From Streptomyces sp. NBC_01750 (GTDB taxonomy: Bacteria; Actinomycetota; Actinomycetes; Streptomycetales; Streptomycetaceae), in assembly GCF_035918095.1 (NCBI RefSeq), contig NZ_CP109137.1:1862001-1926000 (forward strand): a stretch of DNA of 64,000 nt. Direction: 5' to 3'. The position numbers were made by a program, and so were the translations under genes. Below, piece after piece: positions 35,969 through 45,320 of the stretch. Below the pieces are notes generated by a model that ran no database searches, was not told the DNA's origin, and saw only the letters and a list, made by a program, of their open reading frames with translations. Within the stretch, counting starts at the first letter, position 1; every line of letters starts with the position of its first letter.

Positions 35969-36778
35969 TCAGGCGTGGGAGGCGAAGACGGGCAGGTATC
36001 CGCCGGAGTGTCCGGACGCGGTGGGGTGGTAGGACTCGCTGATGTTGAGCCAGTTGACGCTGTGCAGCCAGGCCGACCCGGAGCAGATCTCGTGTCCGGT
36101 GAAGGTGGGGGCGACATCCGCGAAGTCGTAGCCGTGGTTGGCGGCGCGCTTCGCGATGGCGGCGTTGAGATAGTCCGCGGCCCCGTTGATCGCGGACCGT
36201 TCGTTCTCGCTCAGTCCGGCGATGCAACTGCCGCCGAGCTTGTAGAAGCGGGGGTAGCCGAGGACGACGACCTGGGCTGCCGGGGCCTTGGACCTGATCG
36301 CCGAGTAGACCGAGTCGAGCTTGCCGGGAAGGGTCGAGTCGACGTAGCTCTTCGCCTGGTTGATCCGGTTGACACAGGTGGATTCGGACTGCAGGACGCA
36401 GGTGGTCATGACGTCGGCGAAGCCTGCGTCATTGCCGCCGATGGTGATCGAGACGAGGTCGGTCGCGGAGTTGAGCGGGGCGAGCTGACCGGCTGTGACA
36501 TCACCCGTACGAGCGCCTGAGCAAGCGGTGAACGCGAACGACGAGGGTGAATGCGCGGCCGCCCAGAGCCTGGGATAGGCACGGCTGCTGCGCTTGCAGT
36601 CGCCGCTTGCGCTGTCGTAACCGCCGGCCCCGAGACCCGATGAGTAGGAGTCTCCGAGGGCCACATAGTCCAGCGCCAGGGCGCTTTCCGAGGCTTGCGC
36701 CTGGCCCGCTCCGGTGAGAGCGAGGACGGCGCCGAGGAGGAGTGAGGATGAGAATGCCGCGATTCGGGACAGTTTCAT
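35969..36778 (-). CDS. secreted SGNH/GDSL esterase
   Basis: A 269-residue secreted hydrolase. Signal peptide 1-30 (LLLGAVLALTGAGQAQA). SGNH blocks are complete: block I ALGDSYSSGLGAGG with the nucleophile Ser, GACSGARTGDV-like block II Gly, block III TIGGNDAGF, and the final SYHPTASGHSGGY with the His. Six Cys residues fit three disulfides, as in Streptomyces SGNH lipases/esterases. GGGAGG precedes the ATG. It converges tightly on the kinase gene. Confidence 0.93.
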   Translation of the reverse strand: MKLSRIAAFSSSLLLGAVLALTGAGQAQASESALALDYVALGDSYSSGLGAGGYDSASGDCKRSSRAYPRLWAAAHSPSSFAFTACSGARTGDVTAGQLAPLNSATDLVSITIGGNDAGFADVMTTCVLQSESTCVNRINQAKSYVDSTLPGKLDSVYSAIRSKAPAAQVVVLGYPRFYKLGGSCIAGLSENERSAINGAADYLNAAIAKRAANHGYDFADVAPTFTGHEICSGSAWLHSVNWLNISESYHPTASGHSGGYLPVFASHA

Positions 36779-36942
36779 GGAACCTCCCTTTAGCAGGATC
36801 TCTGCCACAACTTTCGTAGCAGGCCCCATACTTCACCGGAAGTGTCCATGCCAAGAAGATTCCGTGAGAGCTCCTTGACGGAGCGTCGCCGACTGCGCAG
36901 CATTGAGACTCGACATCCGACGCGTTGGGGGGCGAGTCGGTC

Positions 36943-37317
36943 ATGCGGACGATCAGAGACAAGCCGGCAACTGTCCGGACAGACCTGCTGCCGGTGCTCG
37001 CGGGCATCGCGGTCGCCATCTCCGGAGTGGGCGTCGCGCTGGCGCTCGCCGACGTGCGGTCGCCGCTGCGCGCGCCGTTCATCCTCTTCTTCCTGTTTGC
37101 CGGACCGGCCTGCGGCATCGCCGCGGTGCTGTCACGGCAGGCCCCGGCGGCCCGCGCCATCACCGCCGCGGCAGGGGCGCTCGTCATCGATCTGCTGGTC
37201 GCTCAGACCAGGTCTTCCCTGCACACCCTGACGGTCGGCGGCGGGATCATCACGGTGGCCGCGATCACCGCTCTGCTCTTCCTCTGGGCACTCGGTCGGC
37301 AAATACGGAAGCCGTAA
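36943..37317 (+). CDS. small integral membrane protein of unknown function
   Basis: A 124-residue protein with four hydrophobic segments, e.g. VLAGIAVAISGVGVALALA and FILFFLFAGPACGIAAVL, and basic ends. ATG with GGGGGGCGAG upstream; an earlier TTG is possible. It precedes the glycosyltransferase operon by about 420 bases. A role in export of its product is possible but is inference. Confidence 0.62.
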   Translation: MRTIRDKPATVRTDLLPVLAGIAVAISGVGVALALADVRSPLRAPFILFFLFAGPACGIAAVLSRQAPAARAITAAAGALVIDLLVAQTRSSLHTLTVGGGIITVAAITALLFLWALGRQIRKP

Positions 37318-37743
37318 CTCACCAATCCCGCTGATCAATTGATGAAAGGGATCAAGAGGATCCGATCAGGACGGTTCCGCATCTGACCGATGAAGTAGAA
37401 CAAAAAAGTAAAAAAGCGGGGTCATGCTTCAGGTCTTGCCATACAGTCTTATTCATCAATACCGTCGTACATCCACCCGCAACGGTTCATCATGCAAAGC
37501 GGCTCTAGGGGAGGGCTCAAGCGTCGCGATGGATCCGGAGCGGGGCGCGGTAGGGGGGTGCCGTGCTCGGTTTTCGAGCTCATTCCGAGCCGTACGCCGC
37601 GCGGCCTGTTTTGCCAGCTCACCCACCAGACAGGGAGCGTTATGCCGTCATGGCCGGGGTGAGAAGTACCCCCCTTTCGAACCGGACACTCATCCGGACT
37701 GCCCGGGGGCGGGCGGTCCACCGGTGGAGAGGGAAACAGACTC
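37318..37743 (+). other. 426-base non-coding leader before the glycosyltransferase operon
   Basis: No gene was found. The first part, around 37390-37460, is unusually AT-rich for this genome (AACAAAAAAGTAAAAAAGCG), probably a promoter region. The second part is GC-rich with several small inverted repeats and ends in the operon's GGAGAGGG Shine-Dalgarno. It could be a long structured 5' leader, but no known riboswitch was recognised. Confidence 0.5.
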
Positions 37744-38640
37744 ATGAGCTCAGTCCTGCGCCCGGCCGCTCCGGGGCAAGATCCGTTCACCGAACCGTCG
37801 CACCATGGGGACAGCGCCGCAACAGCCATCGATCCGGAAGGACCGGCGAGCGGAGTCGGCCGAATATCCGCCAACTACCGCCCGATCTCCTCGCATCTCG
37901 CGATCACTCCGCCCGTGAGCGTCGTGATCCCCGCCATGAATGAGGCGGAGAATCTTCCGTACGTGTTCAAGACCCTTCCCGACTGGATTCACGAAGTCGT
38001 TCTGGTCGACGGGAATTCCAGCGACAACACCGTCCAGGTCGCCCGCGAACTGTGGCCGGATATCAAGGTCGTCAAGCAGGTCGGCAAGGGCAAAGGGGAT
38101 GCCCTCATCAGCGGATTCGCCGCCTGCACAGGCGACATCATCGTGATGATCGACGCCGATGGATCCGCCGACGGCCAGGAGATCGTCTCGTATGTCTCCG
38201 CACTGGTGTCCGGGGCCGATTTCGCCAAGGGATCACGCTTCGCCAACGGCGGCGGCACGGACGACATGACTCCGGTCCGCAAGCTCGGCAACTGGGTGCT
38301 GTGCGCCGTCGTCAATGCCAAGTTCGGGGCCCGCTACACCGATCTCTGCTACGGATACAACGCCTTCTGGAAGCGCTGCCTGGACAGCATCACGCTGGAC
38401 TGCACCGGCTTCGAGATCGAGACCCTGATGAACATCCGGGTCGTCAAGGCCGGGCTGCGGGTGCAGGAGGTCCCCAGCCACGAGTACCTCCGCATCCATG
38501 GCGTCAGCAACCTCAGTGCCGTACGGGACGGACTGCGGGTCCTCAGAGTGATCCTCAAGGAGAAAGGCGTGCGAAGAGCAGCCCGCCGCCGTGCGTCGGC
38601 GACGCTCAGCCTCAGGATTCCGCGGGGAGAGGCATCTTGA
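37744..38640 (+). CDS. family 2 glycosyltransferase
   Basis: A 298-residue inverting glycosyltransferase of the GT-A fold. The hydrophilic first 55 residues are not conserved. The catalytic core follows: PVSVVIPAMNEAENL, VVLVDGNSSDNT, and the DxD at IVMIDADGSADG. CYGYNAFWKRC and TGFEIETLMNIRVVKAGL are typical of dolichol-phosphate-mannose-synthase-like members. No transmembrane helices. GGAGAGGG lies before the ATG. It overlaps the next gene by four bases. Confidence 0.92.
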   Translation: MSSVLRPAAPGQDPFTEPSHHGDSAATAIDPEGPASGVGRISANYRPISSHLAITPPVSVVIPAMNEAENLPYVFKTLPDWIHEVVLVDGNSSDNTVQVARELWPDIKVVKQVGKGKGDALISGFAACTGDIIVMIDADGSADGQEIVSYVSALVSGADFAKGSRFANGGGTDDMTPVRKLGNWVLCAVVNAKFGARYTDLCYGYNAFWKRCLDSITLDCTGFEIETLMNIRVVKAGLRVQEVPSHEYLRIHGVSNLSAVRDGLRVLRVILKEKGVRRAARRRASATLSLRIPRGEAS

Positions 38641-39644
38641 GCGACCGCGCCTTCTCCGTGGTGATCTGCGTCTACACCGAGGACCGCTGGGAGGACATCC
38701 TGGCGGCCGTCGACTCGGTGCGGACGCAGTCACTGCCGGCGCTCGAGACGCTGCTCGTGGTCGACCACAACGCGGCGCTGCTCGAACGGCTCGGCAGGGA
38801 GTACAAGGAAAGCGCGGCAGAACGTGAGGAGGTGCGGGTGCTCGCCAACGCGGGCCCCCGCGGCCTCTCCGCGGGCCGCAACACCGGGATCGCCGCCGCC
38901 CGCGGCGAGTTCGTCGCCTTCCTCGACGACGACGCCGTGGCCGAGCGTGACTGGCTGCGATACTTCGCCGAGGGGTACGACGACCGGTCGGTGATGGCCG
39001 TCGGCGGGCGGACGATGGCCGCCTGGGCCTCGGGCCGCAGACCGGTCTGGTTCCCCGAGGAGTTCGACTGGGTCGTCGGCTGTACATACCGGGGGCTGCC
39101 GCACGGCAAAGTGCGCGTCCGCAACGTCCTGGGCGGCAACGCCTCCTTCCGGCGCAGCGCCTTCGACGCCTCGGGCGGCTTCGCCACGGGAATCGGACGG
39201 GACGGCGACAAACGGCCGCTGGGCTGCGAGGAGACCGAGCTGTGCATCCGGCTCACCAAGGCGCTGCCGGACGCGGTGCTCCTGATCGACGACCGCGCGG
39301 TGATCCACCACAAGGTGCCTGCCGTCCGGGAGCGGTTCGGCTACTTCCGCACCCGTGCCTACGCCGAGGGCCTCTCCAAGGCACTCGTGGCCCGGAGTGT
39401 GGGCGCGGCCAAGGGACTCGAGTCCGAGCGCCGCTACACCACGCGGGTCCTGCCGGCCGGGGTCGTGCGCGGGCTGCGCGACATGGTGCTGGGGCGACGC
39501 GGCGGTGCGGGCCGGGCGGGCGCGATCGTCACCGGGATCGCGGCGGCGGCGGGCGGCTATGTGGTGGGGAGCGTACGGGCCCGCCGGGGCGGCGCCACGT
39601 TCTCGTCCGGTCCCCTTGCCGAATCGCGAGGTGAACCCGAGTGA
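38637..39644 (+). CDS. family 2 glycosyltransferase
   Basis: A 335-residue GT2 enzyme. FSVVICVYTEDRWEDILAAV opens the fold. GPRGLSAGRNTGIAAARGEF and the DxD motif FLDDDAVAE follow, then NASFRRSAFDASGGF and the acceptor-side GCEETELCIRL. TTG start in TTGA, overlapping the stop of the previous gene, with GGGGAGAGG upstream. It ends in GTGA, overlapping the deacetylase gene. The three genes are thus translated together. Confidence 0.92.
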   Translation: MSDRAFSVVICVYTEDRWEDILAAVDSVRTQSLPALETLLVVDHNAALLERLGREYKESAAEREEVRVLANAGPRGLSAGRNTGIAAARGEFVAFLDDDAVAERDWLRYFAEGYDDRSVMAVGGRTMAAWASGRRPVWFPEEFDWVVGCTYRGLPHGKVRVRNVLGGNASFRRSAFDASGGFATGIGRDGDKRPLGCEETELCIRLTKALPDAVLLIDDRAVIHHKVPAVRERFGYFRTRAYAEGLSKALVARSVGAAKGLESERRYTTRVLPAGVVRGLRDMVLGRRGGAGRAGAIVTGIAAAAGGYVVGSVRARRGGATFSSGPLAESRGEPE

Positions 39645-40441
39645 ACCAGCCGGTACCCATCCTGATGTACCACGCGGTGGGACACCGCCCGGCGAAGGCC
39701 GCGTTCGGTCTCTCCGTCTCACCCGACGCCTTCGCCGAGCAGATGGAGCTGCTCGGCGAGCGCAGGTTCACTCCGGTCACCACCGCGCAGCTGGGCGCCG
39801 CCTGGCGGTCGGGCGGCGGCCCGTTGCCGCGCCGCCCCGTGCTGATCACCTTCGACGACGGTTACGAGGGTGTGCACCGGCACGCCCTCCCCGTCCTCGC
39901 CGAACACGGCTTCGCGTCGACGCTGTTCGTCTCGACCGGGTGGCTGCGCGGCGTCCACCACGAGGGCGGTGCGCTCGACACCATGCTCGACTGGGACCAG
40001 GTGCGCGAACTGGCCGCCGCCGGCATGGAGATCGGCGGCCACACCCACACCCATCCCCAGCTCGACCAGCTGGACAACGGCCGCCTCTGGTACGAGACGG
40101 TCCGCTGCCGGGACATCATCGCCGACGAACTGGGCGCCGGACCGGTCTCCTTCGCCTATCCCTACGGCTACTCCAGCCGCCGGGTACGGCGTACGGTCCG
40201 CGCGGCCGGCTTCGCCCAGTCGCTCGCCGTGGGAAACGCACTCGCCGTGCGCAGGCAGGGCCCGTATGCCCTGGAGCGGGTGACCGTCCGGCGCGGCACG
40301 GACATCGAGGAGTTCGAGCGGCTCGTCGTCGGCAGATCCATCGCCCGGAACTTCGCCAAGGACCGCGCGTTCACCAAGGGATACGCGCTGGTGCGCGGGG
40401 CCCGCAGGACCGCCGGGCTGCTCCGCCGGGCCGGTGGCTGA
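39641..40441 (+). CDS. polysaccharide deacetylase (NodB homology, CE4)
   Basis: A 266-residue cytoplasmic enzyme with the CE4 motifs: PILMYHAVG, metal/base motif TFDDGYEGVHRH, motif 2 EIGGHTHTHPQL, and FAYPYGYSS. No signal peptide, which points to action on lipid-linked or nucleotide-activated sugars inside the cell or on an incomplete glycan. GTG start overlaps the previous stop. With two glycosyltransferases it likely builds an N-deacetylated surface glycan. Confidence 0.9.
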   Translation: MNQPVPILMYHAVGHRPAKAAFGLSVSPDAFAEQMELLGERRFTPVTTAQLGAAWRSGGGPLPRRPVLITFDDGYEGVHRHALPVLAEHGFASTLFVSTGWLRGVHHEGGALDTMLDWDQVRELAAAGMEIGGHTHTHPQLDQLDNGRLWYETVRCRDIIADELGAGPVSFAYPYGYSSRRVRRTVRAAGFAQSLAVGNALAVRRQGPYALERVTVRRGTDIEEFERLVVGRSIARNFAKDRAFTKGYALVRGARRTAGLLRRAGG

Positions 40442-40527
40442 TGCGGGAACCGGCCGCGGGCCGCCCCCGGGCGCGCCACCGGTCAAAACACCGTGCGTTC
40501 GGCGGCCCCGTGCCAGATCATGGGCGC

Positions 40528-41622
40528 ATGTCTGCCAAGCCTCAGGACGCTCTGCCGATCCGGCTCAACGTCGACGACAGCGATTCGCCTTCGGATGTCG
40601 TCGACGCGCTGTTCCTCGGTCGCTTCGCGACGGGCGAGCAGCCGTACTCCCACAGCTCCACCATCGACCGTGTCAAGCCCGGCGCCACACTGCTGCCGCC
40701 GGCCGCCTCCGTACTGCGCTCCGCGCGCGACGACGACCGCAGCGCCACTCTCGCCGAGGGCGAGGGCTGGACGCTGCTGGTCTCCCGCTGGAACCGCGGC
40801 GCCGACGTCACGGTCACCGCGGTCAGCTCCGAGCTGGCCGAAAAGGTCCTGGGCCAGGCGACGGACGGCGCCCACGACGAGCCGGAACCGCAGCCGGAGA
40901 ACGTCACCATGGGGTTCTGGTACGTCTCGCCACGGCGCGGTCCGCACCGCACCACGCGCCAGATCGCCGCGGGCACCTGGGAGGAGGTCCGTCCCAACTA
41001 CACGGCGCCGGTGGCCGATGCGATGGACCAGCTGATGAAGATCACGCCGGACGACATCTCCGGCCGGCTGCTCCTGCTCCACGGCCCGCCCGGCACCGGC
41101 AAGACCTCGGCGCTGCGGACCCTGGCCCGCTCCTGGCGTGACTGGTGCCAGGTCGACTGCGTACTCGACCCCGAACGGCTCTTCAACGACGTCGGCTATC
41201 TGATGGACATCGCGATCGGCGAGGACGAGGGCACATCGAAGGGCCGCTGGCGGCTGCTGCTGCTCGAGGACTGCGACGAGCTGATCCGTGGCGAGGCCAA
41301 GCACACCGCGGGCCAGGCGCTGTCCCGGCTGCTGAATCTCACGGACGGCCTGCTGGGCCAGGGCCGTAACGTCCTGGTGGGCGTGACGACCAACGAGGAC
41401 CTGGAACGCCTCCACCCGGCGGTGGTCCGCCCGGGGCGCTGTCTGGCCCGGATCGAGGTGGGCTCGCTGACCCGCAAGGAGTCGGTGAACTGGCTGGGCA
41501 CGGAGGACGGCCTGGGCCGCGAGGGCGCGACGCTGGCCGAGTTGTACGCGCTGCGCCGCGGCAACAGCCCGGCTTCGGTCCCGGCCCAGAGCGACGGCGC
41601 GGACGCGGGCTTGTACCTGTGA
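40528..41622 (+). CDS. DUF5925-type AAA-family ATPase
   Basis: A 364-residue ATPase. The N-terminal ~165 residues are a family-specific domain (about 15-125 includes DVVDALFLGRFATGEQPYSH). The AAA core follows: Walker A LLHGPPGTGKTSALRTL, Walker B LLLLEDCDELI, and a sensor/arginine-finger region with VVRPGRCLARIEV, as in FtsH/BCS1-type AAA proteins. The last ~20 residues look disordered. Weak Shine-Dalgarno. A member of this family occurs in many streptomycetes; its job is unknown. Confidence 0.85.
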   Translation: MSAKPQDALPIRLNVDDSDSPSDVVDALFLGRFATGEQPYSHSSTIDRVKPGATLLPPAASVLRSARDDDRSATLAEGEGWTLLVSRWNRGADVTVTAVSSELAEKVLGQATDGAHDEPEPQPENVTMGFWYVSPRRGPHRTTRQIAAGTWEEVRPNYTAPVADAMDQLMKITPDDISGRLLLLHGPPGTGKTSALRTLARSWRDWCQVDCVLDPERLFNDVGYLMDIAIGEDEGTSKGRWRLLLLEDCDELIRGEAKHTAGQALSRLLNLTDGLLGQGRNVLVGVTTNEDLERLHPAVVRPGRCLARIEVGSLTRKESVNWLGTEDGLGREGATLAELYALRRGNSPASVPAQSDGADAGLYL

Positions 41623-41884
41623 GCAGGGGTGGCGTGTCGTGAGCGCGACGCGTCGGCGTCGTACGGCGTCGGCGTGGCGCCCCGCCGTGGTACACCGCGA
41701 GCCGGACGACGCGCGTACGGCGTGCCTTCGTACGGAGACGGCCGGACGCGCGAGTCGGCGCCGCGAGTTCGTACAGCGCGAGCCCGGCCGGTGCCGGCCG
41801 ACGGCCTCGTCACCGCTCAGCGTGAGCCCGATCGCGTGTGCCCGATCGCGTGTGCCCGGTGCGGCAAGAGGCGTCGGCGTCCGC

Positions 41885-42259
41885 CTACTTCCCGTACGCC
41901 GCGCGCAGTGCGTCCTCCACCGCCGACTGCGCGGCGGCGCGGGTCAGGCCCAGGCGATGCGCCTGCTCGGCGTACACCGCCGCGGCCGCGGCCGCCCGGC
42001 GCTCGGCCGCGTCGCCCGCAGCCGCGATGAACGTGCCGTTCCGGCCTCGGGTCTCGATCACTCCGTCGGTCTCCAGCGCGCGGTACGCCTTGGCGACGGT
42101 GTTGGGGGCGAGCCCGAGGTCCTCGGCGAGCCCCCGCACGGTCGGCAGTTTGTAGCCCACCGGCAGTGCGCCCGACCGCGCCTGCCCGGAGATCTGGGTA
42201 CGCAGCTGTTCGTACGGAGCGACATCCGCATCGGCATCAATGGCGATCTTCAAGGTCAC
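41885..42259 (-). CDS. GntR-family regulator, YtrA subfamily
   Basis: A 124-residue short GntR protein: winged helix (PYEQLRTQISGQARSG, LPTVRGLAEDLGLAPNTVAK, then GTFI) plus a ~45-residue helical tail, the YtrA layout. GTG start with GGGGGAG. YtrA regulators usually sit with an ABC transporter, which is not seen here. The Arg/Gly-coded sequence between it and the AAA ATPase gene holds no gene, only a direct repeat CCGATCGCGTGTG near 41830. Confidence 0.87.
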   Translation of the reverse strand: MTLKIAIDADADVAPYEQLRTQISGQARSGALPVGYKLPTVRGLAEDLGLAPNTVAKAYRALETDGVIETRGRNGTFIAAAGDAAERRAAAAAAVYAEQAHRLGLTRAAAQSAVEDALRAAYGK

Positions 42260-42330
42260 CCGCCGATTCTCCCCCACCGCCCATAAAATGAGAGGCGCCG
42301 CCACCCGGCGGGCCCGTACCGTCCCTACCC

Positions 42331-43251
42331 ATGACCTTGATCGTCCGCGATTTCCGCCTCGAGGACGCCGCGTCGGTGTCCCGCGTCAGGCGTGCCGCCC
42401 TCCCTTACATGGTGACCACGCCCGAAGCCGTCGTCTTCGGTGTGGAGTCCGCCAACCCGGCCAAGAAGTACCGGCTGTTGATCGCCGAGAAGGACGGGGA
42501 GATCATCGGCACAGCCCATGCCGGCATCGCGTACGACTCCAGCGAGCCGGGTCAGTCGTTCGTCACTCCGCACGTCCACCCCGAGCACCGGGGCCAGGGC
42601 GCGGGTGCGCTGATTCTGCGCACCGCCGAGGAGCATCTGACGGCCGAGGGCGCGAGGATCGTCTACGCCTGGGCGATGGATGATCCGGAGTCCCGCGCCT
42701 TCGCGGAGAAGCGCGGCTACCGGCCGACCCGTCCGGCCCACTTCCAGCGTCTTGACCTGGCGAACGGAACGCTGCCGCCGCTGCCCGAGCTGCCCGCGGG
42801 CGTCGAGCTGCGTACCGCCGCCGACTTCGAGGCCGATCCGCGGCCGATGTTCAGGGCGGACGCCGAGGCCACCTCGGACGAGCCCAGCGACATCAGCACG
42901 GACTTCGACGACTACGACGACTGGATCAGCCACACCTGGAACAACCCGCTGCTGGACCGTGGGCTGAGCACGGTCGTGCTGGTGGACGGCGAGATCGCTG
43001 CGTTCACAGCGGCCCAGTCGGACGGCAGCACCCGCTATATGTCCGGCATGACGGGCACGCTGCGCGTCCATCGCGGGCGGGGTTTCGCGAAGCTCGCCAA
43101 GACCGACTCGCTGCGCCGCGCCCGCGCTGCGGGCTACACGGATGCGTTCACCAGCAATGACGCGGACAATGGCCCCATGCTGGCGATCAACAAGTGGTTC
43201 GGCTACGAGATCTGCGCGACGGAGGTACGTCATGTCCGCACCCTCGGTTGA
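42331..43251 (+). CDS. two-domain GNAT N-acetyltransferase
   Basis: A 306-residue protein of two GNAT folds. The first (about 1-150) has the acetyl-CoA loop HVHPEHRGQGAGALIL. The second (about 165-306) has TGTLRVHRGRGFAKLAKTDS and the C-terminal GYTDAFTSNDADNGPMLAIN. Substrate unknown. No clear Shine-Dalgarno is seen, so the transcript may be leaderless. It overlaps the next gene by 20 bases. Confidence 0.9.
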   Translation: MTLIVRDFRLEDAASVSRVRRAALPYMVTTPEAVVFGVESANPAKKYRLLIAEKDGEIIGTAHAGIAYDSSEPGQSFVTPHVHPEHRGQGAGALILRTAEEHLTAEGARIVYAWAMDDPESRAFAEKRGYRPTRPAHFQRLDLANGTLPPLPELPAGVELRTAADFEADPRPMFRADAEATSDEPSDISTDFDDYDDWISHTWNNPLLDRGLSTVVLVDGEIAAFTAAQSDGSTRYMSGMTGTLRVHRGRGFAKLAKTDSLRRARAAGYTDAFTSNDADNGPMLAINKWFGYEICATEVRHVRTLG

Positions 43252-43720
43252 GGTGCGGCTGGTCAAGGCCGGTCAGACCAAGATCCGCTATCCCGCCGAG
43301 CTGGTCGCTGACGACGGCGACCGTGTCACGGTCCGTGCGCCGTGGGCGGGCGCGGGGACGCGCGACTTCGGCTTCGTACGGTTCGAGCCAGGCGATGTCT
43401 TCACCGAGTACTACTGGCGGGACCGCTGGTACGCGGTGAAGGAGGTCCGCACCGGCGACGGCACGCTGAAGGGCTGGTACTGCGACATCACCCGCCCTGC
43501 CGTCCTCGACAGCGGCGAGCTGGTGGTCGAGGACCTGGACCTCGATCTGTGGGTGTCGGCGGATGCATCGTCCGTACTGCGCCTGGACGAGGACGAGTTC
43601 GAGGCGAGCGGGCTCGCGGCCCGCGACCCGGAGGCGGCAGAGCATGCGGTCCGGGCCCTGGACGAGCTGGAAATCCTGGCTCACAGAGGCAAGTTGACCG
43701 ATCTGCTCGATCACAGCTGA
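43232..43720 (+). CDS. DUF402 protein (FomD/Ntdp-like)
   Basis: A 162-residue protein of the DUF402 family, some members of which hydrolyse nucleoside di- or triphosphates or CMP-conjugates with a divalent metal. Visible landmarks are FTEYYWRDRWYAVKEV, GWYCDITRPAVLD and VVEDLDLDLWV, with the Asp cluster expected to bind the metal. GGAGGT lies inside the GNAT gene at the right distance to the ATG, so the two are translated together. Exact substrate unknown. Confidence 0.85.
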   Translation: MSAPSVEVRLVKAGQTKIRYPAELVADDGDRVTVRAPWAGAGTRDFGFVRFEPGDVFTEYYWRDRWYAVKEVRTGDGTLKGWYCDITRPAVLDSGELVVEDLDLDLWVSADASSVLRLDEDEFEASGLAARDPEAAEHAVRALDELEILAHRGKLTDLLDHS

Positions 43721-43924
43721 CGGTAGCCGGCGAGGCCGCTTGCGGTATCGGACGCCTCGAGAGCCCTTCCTCCGCATACGTCTCGGCGAAGGCGAGCAGG
43801 CGCGGTTTCTGCGGGACGGATGCCGGCTCCCTGTGCCGGGTCAGCGCGCGGCGGTATCCACTTCGCGGATACGGGCTCCAGTCCGTCCTCGGTCCTCCGC
43901 TCCAGTCCGGTCCTCGGCCCTTCG

Positions 43925-44824
43925 CTACGGGGCGTGCTCGTGATCGACGAGTACTTCGTGGATCACGTGTCGCGCGTTGGCCGCCATCACCGGATTCGAG
44001 TCCCGGTAGTACGGAAGCTCGATGAGCGCGATCGACAGCGCCCAGCCGCGGCCTCGCGCCCAGGTCGCGTCATCGACCTGCAGGCCGACGCGGAAGACAT
44101 CCCTCGTGTCGGCGGTCAGCAGGCTCCACGCCACGATCAGGTCGACCGCCGGATCACCCACACCCAGGCACCCGAAGTCGATGACGGCGCTGAGTCGTCC
44201 ATGGGCTGTCAGCACATTCCCGGGTTGCAGATCTCCGTGGACCCATACGGCCGGGCCGGTCCACTCGGGGGCCCGCAGGGCCGCATCCCACGCGGCGCTC
44301 GTCGCGTCGGTGTCGATGATTCCGTGCAGTTCCTCGATCGCGGCCCGCGTCGGAGCGTCCCGCATCGCCAGGGGTACGCCGCGGTCCGCGGGAGGCCCGT
44401 CCACGGGATGGATCCGGTGCAACGCGGCGACGAACTCCGCCAGGTCCTTTGCGAGCCGCGCGGGTTCGGCGATGCGGCCGATGGCCGGGTTCTCGCCGTC
44501 GAGCCAGCGGTAGACGGACCAAGGCCAGGGGTAGCCCTCAGCGGGCGCTCCCTTCTCGAGCGGGACGGGAATGGCAACCGGAAGCGGTGGGGCAAGCCGC
44601 GGCAGCCACTGGTACTCCCTCTCCACATCGCTGACGGCCCACTCGACGCGGGGAAGTCGCACGGCCATGTCCTCGCCGAGCCGGTACATGGCGTTGCACG
44701 TGCCTGCGGAGTCGACCAACTCGACGGGAAGGTCGGCCCACTGAGGAAACTGCGCGGCGAGCAATCGGCGCACGAGAGACTCGTCGATGTCGACCTCGTC
44801 GGCATGCATCTTGCCAGCGCACAT
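43925..44824 (-). CDS. aminoglycoside phosphotransferase-like kinase
   Basis: A 299-residue APH/choline kinase-fold enzyme. The Brenner-type catalytic loop VWVHGDLQPGNVL and the metal-binding AVIDFGCLGVGDPAVD are intact. The N-terminal lobe shows VELVDSAGTCNAMYRLGEDM. It could be a true resistance enzyme or a small-molecule kinase of the same fold; it has no resistance-cluster context. The ATG preceded by GAAGGTG is chosen. Confidence 0.88.
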   Translation of the reverse strand: MCAGKMHADEVDIDESLVRRLLAAQFPQWADLPVELVDSAGTCNAMYRLGEDMAVRLPRVEWAVSDVEREYQWLPRLAPPLPVAIPVPLEKGAPAEGYPWPWSVYRWLDGENPAIGRIAEPARLAKDLAEFVAALHRIHPVDGPPADRGVPLAMRDAPTRAAIEELHGIIDTDATSAAWDAALRAPEWTGPAVWVHGDLQPGNVLTAHGRLSAVIDFGCLGVGDPAVDLIVAWSLLTADTRDVFRVGLQVDDATWARGRGWALSIALIELPYYRDSNPVMAANARHVIHEVLVDHEHAP

Positions 44825-45320
44825 GAGCACCTTCTGGGGCGGAGTGACGGGGGGTGATGTCGGGTGGCAGGCCGACGTCGATGCAAACGGTTCGGGATGC
44901 GGCCCGTCAACTCATTTCCGTGGCCTGGCGGCCGAGCCGTGAGGTGGTCGCCATGTCATGGCCTGTGTTTGCGTCGTGGATGCATGTCCGACTAGTGTCC
45001 CAACCAGCTTAATGCGCGCAACAAAGCATTAAGCCGAACGGGGGATCAACGCCGGCGCCTCATGGGGCGTCGGCGTCGAAGACTCTGACGGGCCATCAAA
45101 ACGGTGCGGCGTTCGCTGGGGCACGGGGGAGGTCGCCGCGCGCTGTCGCACCTACGCTGGGCCGGTGGCCCGCTCACCGGCTCCGTCGAGGGCGTGGGAG
45201 CGGGACGCCATGAACCCGATAGCCAACCCTGACCGGCCCGTCGCGGATTTCCCTGAACGGTCCAACTCCGCTGACTACGCTGTGCGGACGATTGATCCAC
45301 AGGATTTCGCGGGGGAAACC
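44825..45320. other. non-coding gap with a strong inverted repeat
   Basis: About 500 bases between the kinase gene and a divergent hypothetical gene. The only clear structure is the inverted repeat at 45007. Its last ~110 bases could be coding if the next gene starts at an earlier ATG (45210). Confidence 0.5.
45007..45034. repeat. perfect 9-base inverted repeat GCTTAATGC-N10-GCATTAAGC
   Basis: The arms are identical and AT-rich compared with their surroundings. Spacing of 10 bases (arm centres about 19 apart, two helical turns) suits a dimeric DNA-binding protein better than a terminator. It lies about 290 bases before the chosen start of the downstream gene. Confidence 0.75.

Noticed and set aside
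37318..37743. Riboswitch such as ydaO or SAM type in the long leader
   Set aside because: No conserved core of a known class could be matched by eye.
43925..44824. Antibiotic resistance gene as part of a biosynthetic cluster
   Set aside because: The phosphotransferase fold is broad and no biosynthetic genes are nearby.
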